NCBI RefSeq assembly: GCF_002498065.1
Contig: NZ_DAFZ01000059.1
Span: 1 to 49,291 of the forward strand
Direction of reading: 5' to 3'
DNA: 49,291 nt
Source of the DNA: Methanoculleus sp. UBA208
Lineage (GTDB): Archaea > Halobacteriota > Methanomicrobia > Methanomicrobiales > Methanoculleaceae
A program made the translations under genes and the position numbers. Shown here one piece after another: positions 39,620 through 48,756 of this stretch (position 1 is its first letter; each line of letters begins with the position of its first letter). The notes under the pieces were generated by a model. It ran no database searches, had not been told where the DNA came from, and saw only the letters and a list, made by a program, of their open reading frames with translations.

Positions 39620-40291
39620 ATGAGCAGTCCGGTTATCGAACTCGACGACGTCACGAAGGTCTATCCCCTCCCTGCGGGCGACGTTGTGGCGCTGAACGGG
39701 ATATCCCTCAGCATCGACGAGGGGGAGTTCGTCGCCATCATGGGGCCGTCGGGGTCGGGGAAATCAACCCTCCTCAACCAGATCGGGTGCCTTGACCGTC
39801 CCACGTCCGGCAACTTCTTCCTCGACGGGAAGAACATCAGGGAGATGGACGACCGGGAACTGACCGATCTCCGGCTCTCTTCCATAGGCTACATCTTCCA
39901 GAAGTTCAATCTCATCCCGCTTCTCTCCGCCTACGAGAACGTCGAGTACCCCTACATCATGAAATACCGCAAAAACGACGATACCGGGAGAGTGCGGGAC
40001 CTCCTCGCGCTGGTCGGGATCGACGAAAGCCTCTCGACCCATAAACCGAACGAACTCTCGGGCGGTCAGCAGCAGCGGATCGCGATCGCCCGGGCGCTCG
40101 TGAACGACCCGGCGATCCTCCTCTGCGACGAACCGACCGGAAACCTGGACACTCAGACCGGCGCCCAGATCATGGAGGTGCTCTCAGATCTCCACAGAAA
40201 AGGCCGTACGGTCATCATGGTAACTCACGAATCCGAGATCGCGGCATATGCAGAACGGACGATCGTAATCCGGGACGGGAGGGTGGCATGA
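39620..40291 (+). CDS. ABC transporter ATP-binding protein, LolD/MacB type
   Basis: A 223-residue ATPase. Walker A is GPSGSGKST, the Q-loop is in GYIFQKFNLIPLLSAYENVE, the signature is LSGGQQQRIAIARAL, Walker B is AILLCDEPTGNLD and the switch His is in VTHE. These are features of the LolD/MacB/FtsE group that drives type VII ABC transporters, which do mechanical work or export rather than uptake. It overlaps the permease gene by four bases (ATGA). Confidence 0.93.
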   Translation: MSSPVIELDDVTKVYPLPAGDVVALNGISLSIDEGEFVAIMGPSGSGKSTLLNQIGCLDRPTSGNFFLDGKNIREMDDRELTDLRLSSIGYIFQKFNLIPLLSAYENVEYPYIMKYRKNDDTGRVRDLLALVGIDESLSTHKPNELSGGQQQRIAIARALVNDPAILLCDEPTGNLDTQTGAQIMEVLSDLHRKGRTVIMVTHESEIAAYAERTIVIRDGRVA

Positions 40292-41514
40292 TCGGGAACG
40301 ACATCATCCTCGCGCTCTCGGCGCGGAGCGTCCGGCTCCACTTTCTCAGGTCGGTCCTTGCCGCTCTCGGCATCGTGATCGGCGTCGTCTCCATCGCCTC
40401 GATCGGGATGATGGGGGCAAACATGACGCTTTCCGTCACGGAGGAACTCTCCGATATGGCAAACAAACTCACCGTCACCTCGTACACCGGGGGCGGTGGC
40501 GGCATGATGGCGGGACCGGGGGGAGGCGGAGGCGGCAGCGACTCCGACGACGATGAAGACGTGATCACCGAGGACGAGTTCAAGGACATCCAGCGTATCG
40601 TCGCGAAGTACGGGACTGCCTATACCGTCAGGTCCGAATCCGACCAGATCGAGGTCGGATCGGAAGAAGGGAGGGCGACCATCTACGGCCTCGACCCCGA
40701 TATCATCCGCGAGATCCTCACCGTCGAGGAAGGAGAGTACCCGAAGAGCACGGCCTCGGTGGTCGTCGGGCCGACGCTTGCCGAGCGGCTCGACCTCAAG
40801 ATCGGGAGCAAGATCGATATCGGCGATCCCGACGAAGGGTCCACCACGACCGTCCGGGTCGTCGGCATCCTCGAAGAGCGCGGCATGACGATGGACCTCT
40901 CCACGGATATGGCGATCATCGGCACCGACAAGCTCTTCACCGGCATCTACGGCGGCGAGGGCGAGTACAACCAGGTCAACGTCGTCGTGGACGACTTAGA
41001 CAACATCGATACGGTCGAGACGGCGATCGAGGACGAACTCAACAAGAAAGAGGATACCGTCACCGTCCAGGACAGCAGCCGCATGACGGAGAGCATCACC
41101 GAGACGGTCTCCACGATGACGACGTTCGTGATGGCGATTGCAGGGATCTCGCTCCTCGTTGCCGCAGTCTCGATCTTCAACGTGATGATGATGTCGGTGA
41201 ACGAACGGATACGGGAGATCGGGATCCTCCGCTCCATCGGGACGCAGCGGGCCGAGATCCTGCGGATGTTCATCTACGAGGCGGGGATCCTCGGCCTCGT
41301 CGGAGCAGTCATCGGTGCCGTCGCGAGCCTCATCATCGGCTACGTCGTCGTGCTCGGCATGGTCGGCACCACTGAGTACTTCTTCGCGGCCGGGAGTCTC
41401 ATCTACGTCCCGGAGGCCATGGTCATCGGCGCCGCGATCTGCATCGTCACCGGAGTCTACCCGGCATGGCGGGCATCGAACCTCGACCCGATCGAGGCGC
41501 TGCGGGCCGAATAA
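40288..41514 (+). CDS. ABC transporter permease, MacB/FtsX type
   Basis: A 408-residue permease with the MacB-like layout. An N-terminal amphipathic helix and membrane segment (LHFLRSVLAALGIVIGVVSI) come first. Then a large extracytoplasmic domain begins with an unusual Gly-rich and Asp-rich linker (GGGGG... then DSDDDEDVITEDE). Three C-terminal segments complete the FtsX domain (TFVMAIAGISLLVAAVSIFN; GILGLVGAVIGAVASLIIGY; VIGAAICIVTGVYPAWRASN). ERIREIGILRSIGTQRAEIL is the conserved coupling region. Substrate is unknown. Confidence 0.92.
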   Translation: MIGNDIILALSARSVRLHFLRSVLAALGIVIGVVSIASIGMMGANMTLSVTEELSDMANKLTVTSYTGGGGGMMAGPGGGGGGSDSDDDEDVITEDEFKDIQRIVAKYGTAYTVRSESDQIEVGSEEGRATIYGLDPDIIREILTVEEGEYPKSTASVVVGPTLAERLDLKIGSKIDIGDPDEGSTTTVRVVGILEERGMTMDLSTDMAIIGTDKLFTGIYGGEGEYNQVNVVVDDLDNIDTVETAIEDELNKKEDTVTVQDSSRMTESITETVSTMTTFVMAIAGISLLVAAVSIFNVMMMSVNERIREIGILRSIGTQRAEILRMFIYEAGILGLVGAVIGAVASLIIGYVVVLGMVGTTEYFFAAGSLIYVPEAMVIGAAICIVTGVYPAWRASNLDPIEALRAE

Positions 41515-41523
41515 GAGTGTGAA

Positions 41524-41544
41524 GGAGGATGAGTCCCATCCTCC
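41524..41544. terminator. Hairpin between convergent genes
   Basis: GGAGGATG and CATCCTCC form a perfect 8-bp stem with a 5-base loop, ten bases after the permease stop and just before the end of the convergent TPR gene. It could end transcripts from both sides, though archaeal termination depends more on T-runs. Confidence 0.45.
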
Positions 41545-41558
41545 CCCATCGGGAGCGC

Positions 41559-42200
41559 TCACGGCTGCCGAACCGCCGGCCTCTCCGCCTGTCCGGCGAG
41601 TTCCCGGAGTACTGCCCGCGCGAGATCGACGTTGCCGTAGTCCCGCTCCGCGACCACGTCCCGGATGCAGGCCGGCACCTCGACAAACCGCTCCGCCTCC
41701 CGGATCTCGGAAGCGAGCGCCTCAAGGCTCCTCTTCTCCCGCATCCGGTCCCGGTGCCAGGCCGCTGACCCCCGCTCCGGGTCGATTGCGAGGACCGCCT
41801 CGTAGCAGTCCGCCGCCTCATCATACCGGCACATGACCCCGAGCACCCACCCCCTGCTCTGCCAGGCGAGGATATGCTGCGGGTCCAGCGCGAGCGCCCG
41901 ATCACAGCAGGCGATGGCGTCGTTGTGCTCCCCCAGACGTGCGAGAGCGTATCCCTTTCTCTGCCAGGCCGTCGCATCCCCCGGATCGAGAGAGAGAGCC
42001 CGGTCAAAGCAGGCGGCCGCCTCGTCGTAGCGGCCGGCTTTGATGAGGACAAAACCTTTCCGCCTCCATAGAACCGGGTCGTCGGGGGAGAATTCAAGGG
42101 CCTTATCGTAACAGACGACCGCCTGGTTGTAGTTCCTGGTGCTGCAGAGAGCCTGACCTCTGTGGTACCATGCTCCGGCACCCTCTTCTCTAGTCGCCAT
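41559..42200 (-). CDS. Tetratricopeptide-repeat protein
   Basis: A 213-residue protein with four TPR units of 34 residues: AWYHRGQALCSTRNYNQAVV, LWRRKGFVLIKAGRYDEAAA, AWQRKGYALARLGEHNDAIA and AWQSRGWVLGVMCRYDEAAD, each followed by a C-Y/F-[DE]-x-A/V-L-x-[LI]-D/S-P helix. The C-terminal third (from about residue 150) is charged and helical with no known domain. No signal peptide, so it is probably cytoplasmic and binds proteins. The start MATREEGAG at 42200 is preferred; 17 codons further upstream are possible but lack support. Confidence 0.8.
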   Translation of the reverse strand: MATREEGAGAWYHRGQALCSTRNYNQAVVCYDKALEFSPDDPVLWRRKGFVLIKAGRYDEAAACFDRALSLDPGDATAWQRKGYALARLGEHNDAIACCDRALALDPQHILAWQSRGWVLGVMCRYDEAADCYEAVLAIDPERGSAAWHRDRMREKRSLEALASEIREAERFVEVPACIRDVVAERDYGNVDLARAVLRELAGQAERPAVRQP

Positions 42201-42286
42201 CGGGTCCCTTGGGGAGACCAACCCATAAGAACCTAACCCGTACTCCCGCAACGAATAAGACCGGTCGAACGAGAGATACCTGTATT

Positions 42287-42793
42287 ATGGCAGACAGGAT
42301 TCTTGTTGCCTATGCCACCCGCTACGGCTCGACCGCAGAGGTGGCGGAGGCGATCGGCGACGAACTCCGCAAATCCGGCGTTGAGGTCGATGTCAGGCCG
42401 GTGGATGAAGTCCGGGATCTCTCTTTGTACCGGGCGGCCGTCATCGGAAGCCCGATCTACATGGGGAAATGGCTCCCGGAGCCGCAGGTATTCATCGAGA
42501 AAAACCAGCAATACCTGCGCACCATCCCGGTCGCCTACTTTGCCGTGGGGCTCACGGTCGCAGAGGGAGGGGGCGAGATCCTCAGGAAAGCGGAAGCATC
42601 GATGGACCCGGTCAGGATGCTCGTTAACCCCGTAGATGTCGGCGTCTTTCCAGGCAAACTGGTGAGCGGCAACCTATCCTTCACCGACCGCACCATAATC
42701 AAGCTTATCAGGGCAAAAACCGGAGACTTCCGCGACTGGGAATCCGTATGCTCCTGGGCGGGGGCGGTGCGCTCGAAGATCGTGCCGGCGTGA
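42287..42793 (+). CDS. Flavodoxin-domain protein
   Basis: A 168-residue flavodoxin-fold protein. ILVAYATRYGSTAEVAEAIG holds the FMN phosphate loop (T-R-Y-G-S-T). YRAAVIGSPIYMGKWLPEPQ and the later WESVCSWAGAVRSKI are like the HemG-type/flavodoxin_5 group found in archaea. It is likely an electron carrier or quinone/flavin reductase component; a role in haem synthesis is not implied by sequence alone. T6 at 42811-42816 after the gene is a probable terminator. Confidence 0.85.
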   Translation: MADRILVAYATRYGSTAEVAEAIGDELRKSGVEVDVRPVDEVRDLSLYRAAVIGSPIYMGKWLPEPQVFIEKNQQYLRTIPVAYFAVGLTVAEGGGEILRKAEASMDPVRMLVNPVDVGVFPGKLVSGNLSFTDRTIIKLIRAKTGDFRDWESVCSWAGAVRSKIVPA

Positions 42794-42810
42794 CCTCCGC
42801 CGCCATCCCA

Positions 42811-42816
42811 TTTTTT
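42811..42816 (+). terminator. T-run after the flavodoxin gene
   Basis: Six T residues 18 bases after the stop codon, followed by a spacer with the promoter of the next gene. Confidence 0.5.
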
Positions 42817-42946
42817 CCAGAACGAGGGGGAGCGGGCATACCTTCCCACAAAAAGAGGGGCGTTGCGGTACCCGCAGGGGGCAGACGAGGATGACGACGA
42901 CAGAGTAAGAATAAAAACGGTATCTAACCAGGTGTCGCCACGGAGA

Positions 42947-42966
42947 AACCTATAAGTAACACCATT
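42947..42966 (+). promoter_or_regulatory. Candidate promoter, partly like the shared element
   Basis: AACCTATAAGTAACACCATT resembles the left half of shared element copy 3 (AACCTATAAATAACAATATG; 16 of 20 bases identical). It lacks the right half of the element. It is 17 bases before the ATG at 42984, so the message would be nearly leaderless or the true start lies later. Confidence 0.4.
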
Positions 42967-42983
42967 CCATATCACTGCACACC

Positions 42984-44330
42984 ATGACCCAGAGAGGGGC
43001 TTATTCAAGCCCTCTATTCAAAAATAGCCATTTAAAGCGCTCAAAACCGCCGGGGCGCCGGGAGATCCAGACGATCCTGGCATGTCTCATCACGCTCTGT
43101 CTCATCACCGGAACGGGGCAGGCGTACAACCAGAACAACACTACCGGTACGTCACAGGACGGGATACAGATCGGGACAAAACTCTATCTTTACACCGGAG
43201 ACGGGACTGGAACAAGTTCCTCAGGAGGATCCAATGGAGGTGGGGCGCATACCGCCGTCCTGCTCTGGACTTACACGTTTCCGGCCGCCGTAACGGCGAT
43301 AGATATGCCGACCGACGGATCCGCCGTGGTGGTCGGCACCGCCGGCGGGAATGTCACCCTCTTAAACAGCAGCGGCACGGCGCTCTGGACCTGGCGATCC
43401 GGTGCTCCGGTCACCGGGGTTGGAATCTCCGCCGGGGGGGACGCCGTTGCAGCCGGAACCGGCGAGCGGCTCGCGATGCTTGATGCGGGCGGCCGGGCCC
43501 TCTGGACGATGGAAACAGGGAGCAGGGTGCTCGGGGCGGACATCTCTCCGGACGGAGACTACTGCGTTGCAGGAACCACCGCAGGGGACGTCCTCCTGAC
43601 CGGAAACCGGGGAGGACTCCTCCGGAAGATGGCGCTTGAAAGCGCCGTTACTGCCGTCGCAATCGGTTCGAACGGTACGCTCACGGCGGCCGGAACCGAG
43701 AACGGCACGATCGGGCTCCTGAATGACACCGGAACCGTGCTCTGGACGTACGATGCGGGCAGCGCTGTGCAGAGCGTCTCGATGACCGACGGATGGGATG
43801 CCGTCGCCGCCGGAACCGCGGGATCTACAGTCCTCCTGCTGGGCGGCGGGGGCAGAGGGGAGCCGGTATGGACGGGTGACGGGGGGATCAACGCGGTCCG
43901 TCTCGACCCCCACGATAGCATGATCGGCGCCGGGACAGGTGACGGGCATGCATACCTCCTGACCGACGCCGGGGTCCGGACCTGGGACTACGGCAGAGTC
44001 CGGAGCCCGGAGGGAGAGGACCGCGCCGTCACCGGGATTGCGTTCTCATCACCGGCAGATTACCTGGCCGTCGGCTCCGATAACGGGAACGTCTACTATT
44101 TCGCCTTCACCTCGCAAGCCCCCCCGACCGTGACCCTGGAACCGGAGACGGCAACCTCCAACCCCGATCATTCGGCAGCGCTTTTCGCCGGGATGCAGGC
44201 TGCCCCTGATTCGGGATCCAAAACGAACCCCACGGACGATCCGGCTCCGCAGGGGGCCCCGGGGTTCTGCGCCGCCGCAGGTCTCGGTGCCGTGGCGGTT
44301 GCTGCCGCTTTGCGGCGCAAAGGCCGGTAA
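42984..44330 (+). CDS. Surface beta-propeller (WD40/PQQ-like) protein with PGF-type C-terminus
   Basis: A 448-residue exported protein. A positively charged start of about 28 residues is followed by the hydrophobic segment TILACLITLCLITGTGQAY, a signal peptide with an unusually long n-region. Residues about 80-370 contain seven or so propeller blades with recurring VVVGTAGGNVTLLNSSGTALW and VAAGTGERLAMLDAGGRALW patterns. The end, GAPGFCAAAGLGAVAVAAAL then RRKGR, is a PGF motif, short hydrophobic segment and basic tail, consistent with archaeosortase processing. The long n-region may mean that the true start is the Met nearer the signal, but no in-frame ATG lies closer. Confidence 0.78.
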   Translation: MTQRGAYSSPLFKNSHLKRSKPPGRREIQTILACLITLCLITGTGQAYNQNNTTGTSQDGIQIGTKLYLYTGDGTGTSSSGGSNGGGAHTAVLLWTYTFPAAVTAIDMPTDGSAVVVGTAGGNVTLLNSSGTALWTWRSGAPVTGVGISAGGDAVAAGTGERLAMLDAGGRALWTMETGSRVLGADISPDGDYCVAGTTAGDVLLTGNRGGLLRKMALESAVTAVAIGSNGTLTAAGTENGTIGLLNDTGTVLWTYDAGSAVQSVSMTDGWDAVAAGTAGSTVLLLGGGGRGEPVWTGDGGINAVRLDPHDSMIGAGTGDGHAYLLTDAGVRTWDYGRVRSPEGEDRAVTGIAFSSPADYLAVGSDNGNVYYFAFTSQAPPTVTLEPETATSNPDHSAALFAGMQAAPDSGSKTNPTDDPAPQGAPGFCAAAGLGAVAVAAALRRKGR

Positions 44331-44438
44331 CGGCGTTCAAGGATCCCGAAACCCTTTTCCCGCCCGGGTCCTTCGAACCACAAGAAAAAGGCGCTTATAG
44401 GGTGGCCGCTCACTTATAAAAATCACAAGGTGAACCGG

Positions 44439-45959
44439 GTGAATAAGTATTCTTTTGTCGCCAGAATGCCCGACAAACCGGGCGCGCTGCACCGTGCGGC
44501 CGAGATCGTCAAGTCCTATTCGGGCAACATCATCCGCATCCAGTACGACCGCAGGATCGATCCCGCCACGGTCTTTTTTGAGGTGGCCGCCACACCGGAG
44601 AGTTACTCCCGGATGAAGAAAGACCTCCACGCAATCGGCTACCTCTAGGAATCCCTGCCCACGCTCGGGTTCCTCAAGTTCTCCGTATACGTTCCTCACG
44701 AGCCCGGATCCCTCTTCGAACTCCTCACCTACATCACCGAAGCGGGGGCAAACATCGCCTACATCGACTTCGACGACCGCCGGCACGACCCAGGTAGAGT
44801 CACCATCAGCCTGAACGTCGAAGAGACCGCGATCGTCGAGAGCCTGCTCGACCGGCTGAAATCCCGCTACCGGCTCGAAATCCTCGAGTACGACACCACC
44901 GGCGAGAAACTCGACGACACGGTCTTCTACGTCAGGTTCGCCCAGGCGGTGCGGGGGCTGATCGGGACGGCCGAGGACGAGTTCCTGCTCTCACTCCTGC
45001 AGGACGTCAACCACATCGTCCAGGAACTCAACAGCCTCGGCCAGAACCCGAAGGAGGTCTTCGAGTGTATCCTGCTCACGGGCCGAACGCTCCGGGACAC
45101 CACCGGCGACCGGTTTTACGCGGACGTCCAGCGCATCAGCCTCGCCGACGACGTCGAGGTCTTCTGCTTCCAGATGCCCGGCGGCGGGAACATCTTCCTG
45201 CTCCGTTCCCCGGACGAGACCGTGATGATCGATACCGGATACGGGATATACCATGAGGACGCCGTGCGGATGTTCCGGCACTACGGCCTCGGGGATCCCG
45301 GGAAGATCCGGAGGATCTATATCACCCATGCCGATGCCGACCACTGCGGGGCGGGGGGGCTCTTCGATGCGAAAGCGTATACGCACACCGGGTCGCTCGA
45401 GATCATCCGCCGGGCGAACCGGGCATACGGGTCGCGCAGCGAGTCCTCGATCCTCGAGGAGGTCTACACGACCGTCATCAACCTCTTCTCGCACTTCACT
45501 CCGCCCGGGGATCCCGAGACCTTCCCGGCGGAGAAGATCGGCACACGCTCGATCTTTCCCGTCATCGCACGCTTTGCGATCCACGACCTCGAGTTCGAGG
45601 TTCTCGAGTCCCTGGGCGGGCACATGCACGGCCAGGTCTACTTCTTCTGTCCCGGGCACGGGATCATCTTCACCGCCGATACCCTGATCAACTTCGGGAG
45701 TCTCGACGAAGACCGGAAACGCTACAACTCGCTGGCCGACTTCCTGGTGACGTCGGTCAACGTCGACAGCGACTGCGCACGCCGGGAGCGCAGGGCGCTG
45801 ATCGAGCTGATCAGGGACCTTGACGAGGAACTCGCCCCGACCGGCCGCCGGTGTCTGGTCGCATGTGGCCACGGCGCCGTCTCAGTTCTCAAAGACGGAA
45901 AACTGGAAGCCGTCGGACCGGTCGAGCACTACCGGGCAAAAGAGTCGAGAGAGCGTTAG
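44439..45959 (+). pseudogene. ACT-ACT-metallo-beta-lactamase protein interrupted by one in-frame TAG
   Basis: From a GTG at 44439 (AGGTGA six bases upstream) the same frame runs to 45959, broken only by TAG at 44646-44648. Residues 1-68 form a first ACT domain (FVARMPDKPGALHRAAEIVK). After the TAG a second ACT domain continues without frameshift (FSVYVPHEPGSLFELLTYIT). From about residue 215 a metallo-beta-lactamase domain follows (VMIDTGYG, YITHADADHCGAGG, GHMHGQVYFFCPGHG, ACGHGAVS). If read through, the product has 506 residues. Possible explanations are a recent nonsense mutation (CAG to TAG is one step), readthrough or sequence error. A second start inside, at 44949, would give the enzyme domain alone. 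Confidence 0.8.
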
Positions 45960-47266
45960 GCGGCAGCCGGCCGCCGCTCCCCCGCCAGTGCAATCCCCGC
46001 ACCGAGAACGACCAGGAGCCCGCCGACCAGCAGCACCAGGGAGTCCAGCTGGACCAGGAGGAAGAGGCTTGAGATGATGCCGACGACCGGAATGATCGGC
46101 AGGAACCCGATACTCCCCGGTATCCGGAAGGGCCGGACCACATCCGGCGCACGGTACCGGAGCAGGATCACGGATGCGTTGATGACGACGAATGTCACGA
46201 AGAGCGTGAAGTTCGTGACGTTCGCAACGAAATCGATCTCGCCGGCAAAGAGGAAGACCATGGAGGCGAGTGCAACCGCGACGATGGCCGTCCAGGGCGT
46301 CCGCGTCCGGTGGTGCACCCGGCCGAGGAACGCCGGGAGCGAGAAGGATGAGGCCATGCCGTAGATGATCCGGGACGACGCCATCATCATCAGGAGCGCG
46401 GTGTTTGCCGTGGCGAAGAGGGCGATGACGGAGATGATGGTGAACGCCGCAGGGCCGAGAGCGACGGACGCGACGTCGGCGAAGGGCGCCCTCGAGGCGG
46501 CGAGCTGCTCGGAGCCGACGACCGAGACGGCGGCGAGGGAGACCAGGATATAGAGGAGGACGGAGATGGCAAGCGCGATAATCAGGGCGATGGGGATGGT
46601 CCGCTCCGGGTTTCTGGTCTCCTCGGAGAGTTTCACCATCTCCTCAAACCCCATGTAGGCAAAAAAGACGAGTGCGGACGCCTGCAGGAGGCCAGGGACC
46701 CCGAGAGGCATATCGAGGTAGTCCACCCGCCCAAGGTGCGGGAGGCCGATCAGGATGACCATGACGATGCCCCCGACCTCGATGAGGGTCAGGGCGATGG
46801 CGACCCGGGCGGTCTCCTTGATACCGGAGAACAGGATTCCGGCGAGGAAGAGGATGATCAGGATCGCGGAGGGGATGACCGGAAAGCCGACGAGGTCCGA
46901 GAAGTAGCCGGCGAACCCGAGCGAGACGGTTGCGGCGCCGAGGATGCCGGAGAAGATGATCAGCCACCCGATGACGAACGCAAGCTTCCTGCCGAAGGCG
47001 TTCGAGACGTACTCGAACTCGGCGCTCGCACGGGGATACATCGACGAGAGCTCGGCATAGGCGAGGGCGCTGAACGCGGCGATGGTGGCGGCGATGGCGA
47101 ACGTCAGCCAGACGGCGTTGCCGGCCATGCCGGCCGCTTCCCCCAGCAGGGCGTAGATACCGGCCCCGAGGATGATCCCCACACCCGAGAGGGTGACCGC
47201 AGGCAGCCCGAGTTCGCGCCGGAGTTTCGTGCCGGGATCCGGGGCGTCCGATTCCTCTTTTAGCAT
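45956..47266 (-). CDS. APC-family amino acid permease
   Basis: A 436-residue transporter with about 12 membrane segments. The first, TLSGVGIILGAGIYALLGEA, carries the G-x-G-I-x-x-G-x-G-I-Y-pattern of APC transporters. FFAYMGFEEMVKLSEETRNPERTIP is the typical segment 6 to loop region. A 9-codon longer start at 47293 exists, but a TATA-like CCCATAAATGG at 47291-47301 lies inside that extension, about 30 bases before ATG 47266, so the shorter start is preferred and the message would be near leaderless. Its stop overlaps that of the convergent ACT/MBL gene. Substrate unknown. Confidence 0.88.
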   Translation of the reverse strand: MLKEESDAPDPGTKLRRELGLPAVTLSGVGIILGAGIYALLGEAAGMAGNAVWLTFAIAATIAAFSALAYAELSSMYPRASAEFEYVSNAFGRKLAFVIGWLIIFSGILGAATVSLGFAGYFSDLVGFPVIPSAILIILFLAGILFSGIKETARVAIALTLIEVGGIVMVILIGLPHLGRVDYLDMPLGVPGLLQASALVFFAYMGFEEMVKLSEETRNPERTIPIALIIALAISVLLYILVSLAAVSVVGSEQLAASRAPFADVASVALGPAAFTIISVIALFATANTALLMMMASSRIIYGMASSFSLPAFLGRVHHRTRTPWTAIVAVALASMVFLFAGEIDFVANVTNFTLFVTFVVINASVILLRYRAPDVVRPFRIPGSIGFLPIIPVVGIISSLFLLVQLDSLVLLVGGLLVVLGAGIALAGERRPAAA

Positions 47267-47290
47267 ACGTACAATCCTATGTTTCTGCAC

Positions 47291-47301
47291 CATTTATGGG
47301 T
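47291..47301 (-). promoter_or_regulatory. TATA element of the APC permease gene
   Basis: Minus-strand CCCATAAATGG, centred about 30 bases from the ATG at 47266. It supports the shorter start. The rest of the 47302-47500 spacer shows nothing else. Confidence 0.5.
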
Positions 47302-47502
47302 ATCCGGGGACGGTCGCCGGGTCCGCACCGGGAACGGAACGGCCTTTCGGGAGGGGCGTGCAGAAAGCGGATGATGCACCGGCGACCGGTCCGGGGGGTA
47401 ACGTGGAGGCCCCCCCTGCGGCCGTCCAGGTGATTCCCGCGGTCTCCCGGGCGGATGCAGTGATAAAGGGGCTACGGTCAGGATTCCGAATCCGGGCGCA
47501 AT

Positions 47503-47514
47503 CCATATATATCC
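47503..47514 (+). promoter_or_regulatory. TATA element of hemerythrin gene 1
   Basis: CCATATATATCC lies about 50 bases before the ATG at 47561, giving a leader of some 25 bases that includes GGGGGGAGTGATC, a strong ribosome-binding site. Confidence 0.6.
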
Positions 47515-47560
47515 GACCCGCCCATGCGGCCCTCCCTGCAGAGTAGGGGGGAGTGATCGG

Positions 47561-48007
47561 ATGGCACAGAACGTTATCGATATCCTGAAACAGGAGCACG
47601 AAATGGTGCTCTCGCAGCTCTCGGAACTCTCGAACAAGGGCACGAGCAACCGGGAGCAGAAGTACAACTCGTTGAAAGAGAAACTCATGCCGCACATGAT
47701 CGGGGAGGAGCAGACCGTATACCCGAAACTCATGGAGTCAGGGATGCAGGAGATGGCCCTTGAGTCGATCGAAGAGCACAACGCGGTCAAGACGCTGCTT
47801 TCCCAGCTCGACAGCGCGTCCATGTCGGAGGAGGACGTCTGGGTGGCGAAACTGACGGTGATCCAGGAGAACGTGAAGCACCACATCAGCGAGGAGGAGC
47901 ATATCTTCCCCGAGATGCAGCAGAAGATGGGCAGCGACGAACTCTCGAACCTCGGCAACCGGTACGAGGAAGCAAAGAGAAGCGCGATGCCGGTTGCGGC
48001 GCGCTGA
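47561..48007 (+). CDS. Hemerythrin-domain protein
   Basis: A 148-residue four-helix protein of the hemerythrin HHE family. The expected di-iron ligands are present: LKQEHEMV (His13), LMPHMIGEEQTVY (H-x3-E), IEEHNAV and VKHHISEEEHIF (H-x3-E). Such proteins bind oxygen, store or sense iron, or sense nitric oxide; in an anaerobe protection against oxygen or NO is plausible but not shown. It has its own promoter, and a related gene follows after about 125 bases. Confidence 0.88.
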   Translation: MAQNVIDILKQEHEMVLSQLSELSNKGTSNREQKYNSLKEKLMPHMIGEEQTVYPKLMESGMQEMALESIEEHNAVKTLLSQLDSASMSEEDVWVAKLTVIQENVKHHISEEEHIFPEMQQKMGSDELSNLGNRYEEAKRSAMPVAAR

Positions 48008-48086
48008 ACGATCGGGCGCTATCGATGCGGGCGGGTGTGCAAGCATCGAAGCCCCTATTTTTTGGCCGGTTAGAATCCGGCGAAAT

Positions 48087-48097
48087 CGTTAAGTACC
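48087..48097 (+). promoter_or_regulatory. TATA-like element of hemerythrin gene 2
   Basis: CGTTAAGTACC lies 46 bases before the ATG at 48133. The same 11 bases stand 41 bases before the SnoaL gene start. Confidence 0.45.
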
Positions 48098-48132
48098 GCA
48101 TCCTCTATTCTTCATTCGGATGGAGGACACGT

Positions 48133-48570
48133 ATGCCGCAGATTCTTGAATTAATCAGGGACGACCACGACTTTATCAGGGGTCTCTTCGATGAGCTCGC
48201 GGGCAACCCCGAGACCAGGGATGTCCGGTGCATTACGCTCCACCGCGAGCTGCCGGGGCACGTATACGCGGAAGAGGCCACACTCTATGCGCGGCTCCGG
48301 GACATGGTGCCGGAAGAGATCCGGCAGTCGATTGAGGAGCATATCGACATTCGCGAAACGCTCGCCCGGTTCGAGGTGATCCCCCTCAGGGACGACGCAT
48401 GGATGCCGGCGCTCGTCGATCTCCGGGAACGGGTCGAGGCGCACTTCGCCTCGGAGGAAGGGGATGTCTTCACCCGGGCAGAGCACCATCTCAGCCCGGC
48501 GGAACTCTTCGGTTTGGGGGAGATGTTCGAAGAGGAAAAACAGAGAGCGGCACAGTTCGTTGTAGTATAA
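48133..48570 (+). CDS. Second hemerythrin-like protein
   Basis: A 145-residue HHE-family protein, similar in size to the preceding one but clearly diverged. Ligand positions are IRDDHDFI, LPGHVYAEEATLY (H-x3-E), IEEHIDI and VEAHFASEEGDVF (H-x3-E), so a di-iron site looks possible. ATG at 48133 follows TGGAGGA, a good ribosome-binding site, and starts MPQILELIRDDHDFI; the longer frame upstream passes through the promoter. The 48571-48756 spacer downstream shows no gene. Confidence 0.83.
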   Translation: MPQILELIRDDHDFIRGLFDELAGNPETRDVRCITLHRELPGHVYAEEATLYARLRDMVPEEIRQSIEEHIDIRETLARFEVIPLRDDAWMPALVDLRERVEAHFASEEGDVFTRAEHHLSPAELFGLGEMFEEEKQRAAQFVVV

Positions 48571-48756
48571 CCGCAGGTATCGAAGAGACACGGACAGGAA
48601 CAGGCCCGGTGGAGGCGAAAACAACGACACCTCTCTCTACCGGAACAAAACAGGAGGTATATCAAAGAAACGTGCGTTACTCAAAAACTGACGACAAGAA
48701 ACAGCGAACGCTCGCATAATAACGACTCAGAAAAGCAATCTTTCAGTGTAAAGGGA

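Noticed and set aside
44646..44648. Pyrrolysine codon in the ACT-MBL gene
   Set aside because: The gene is not a methylamine methyltransferase, no downstream insertion element is apparent, and no pyl gene is in the window. A nonsense mutation is simpler, though not proven.
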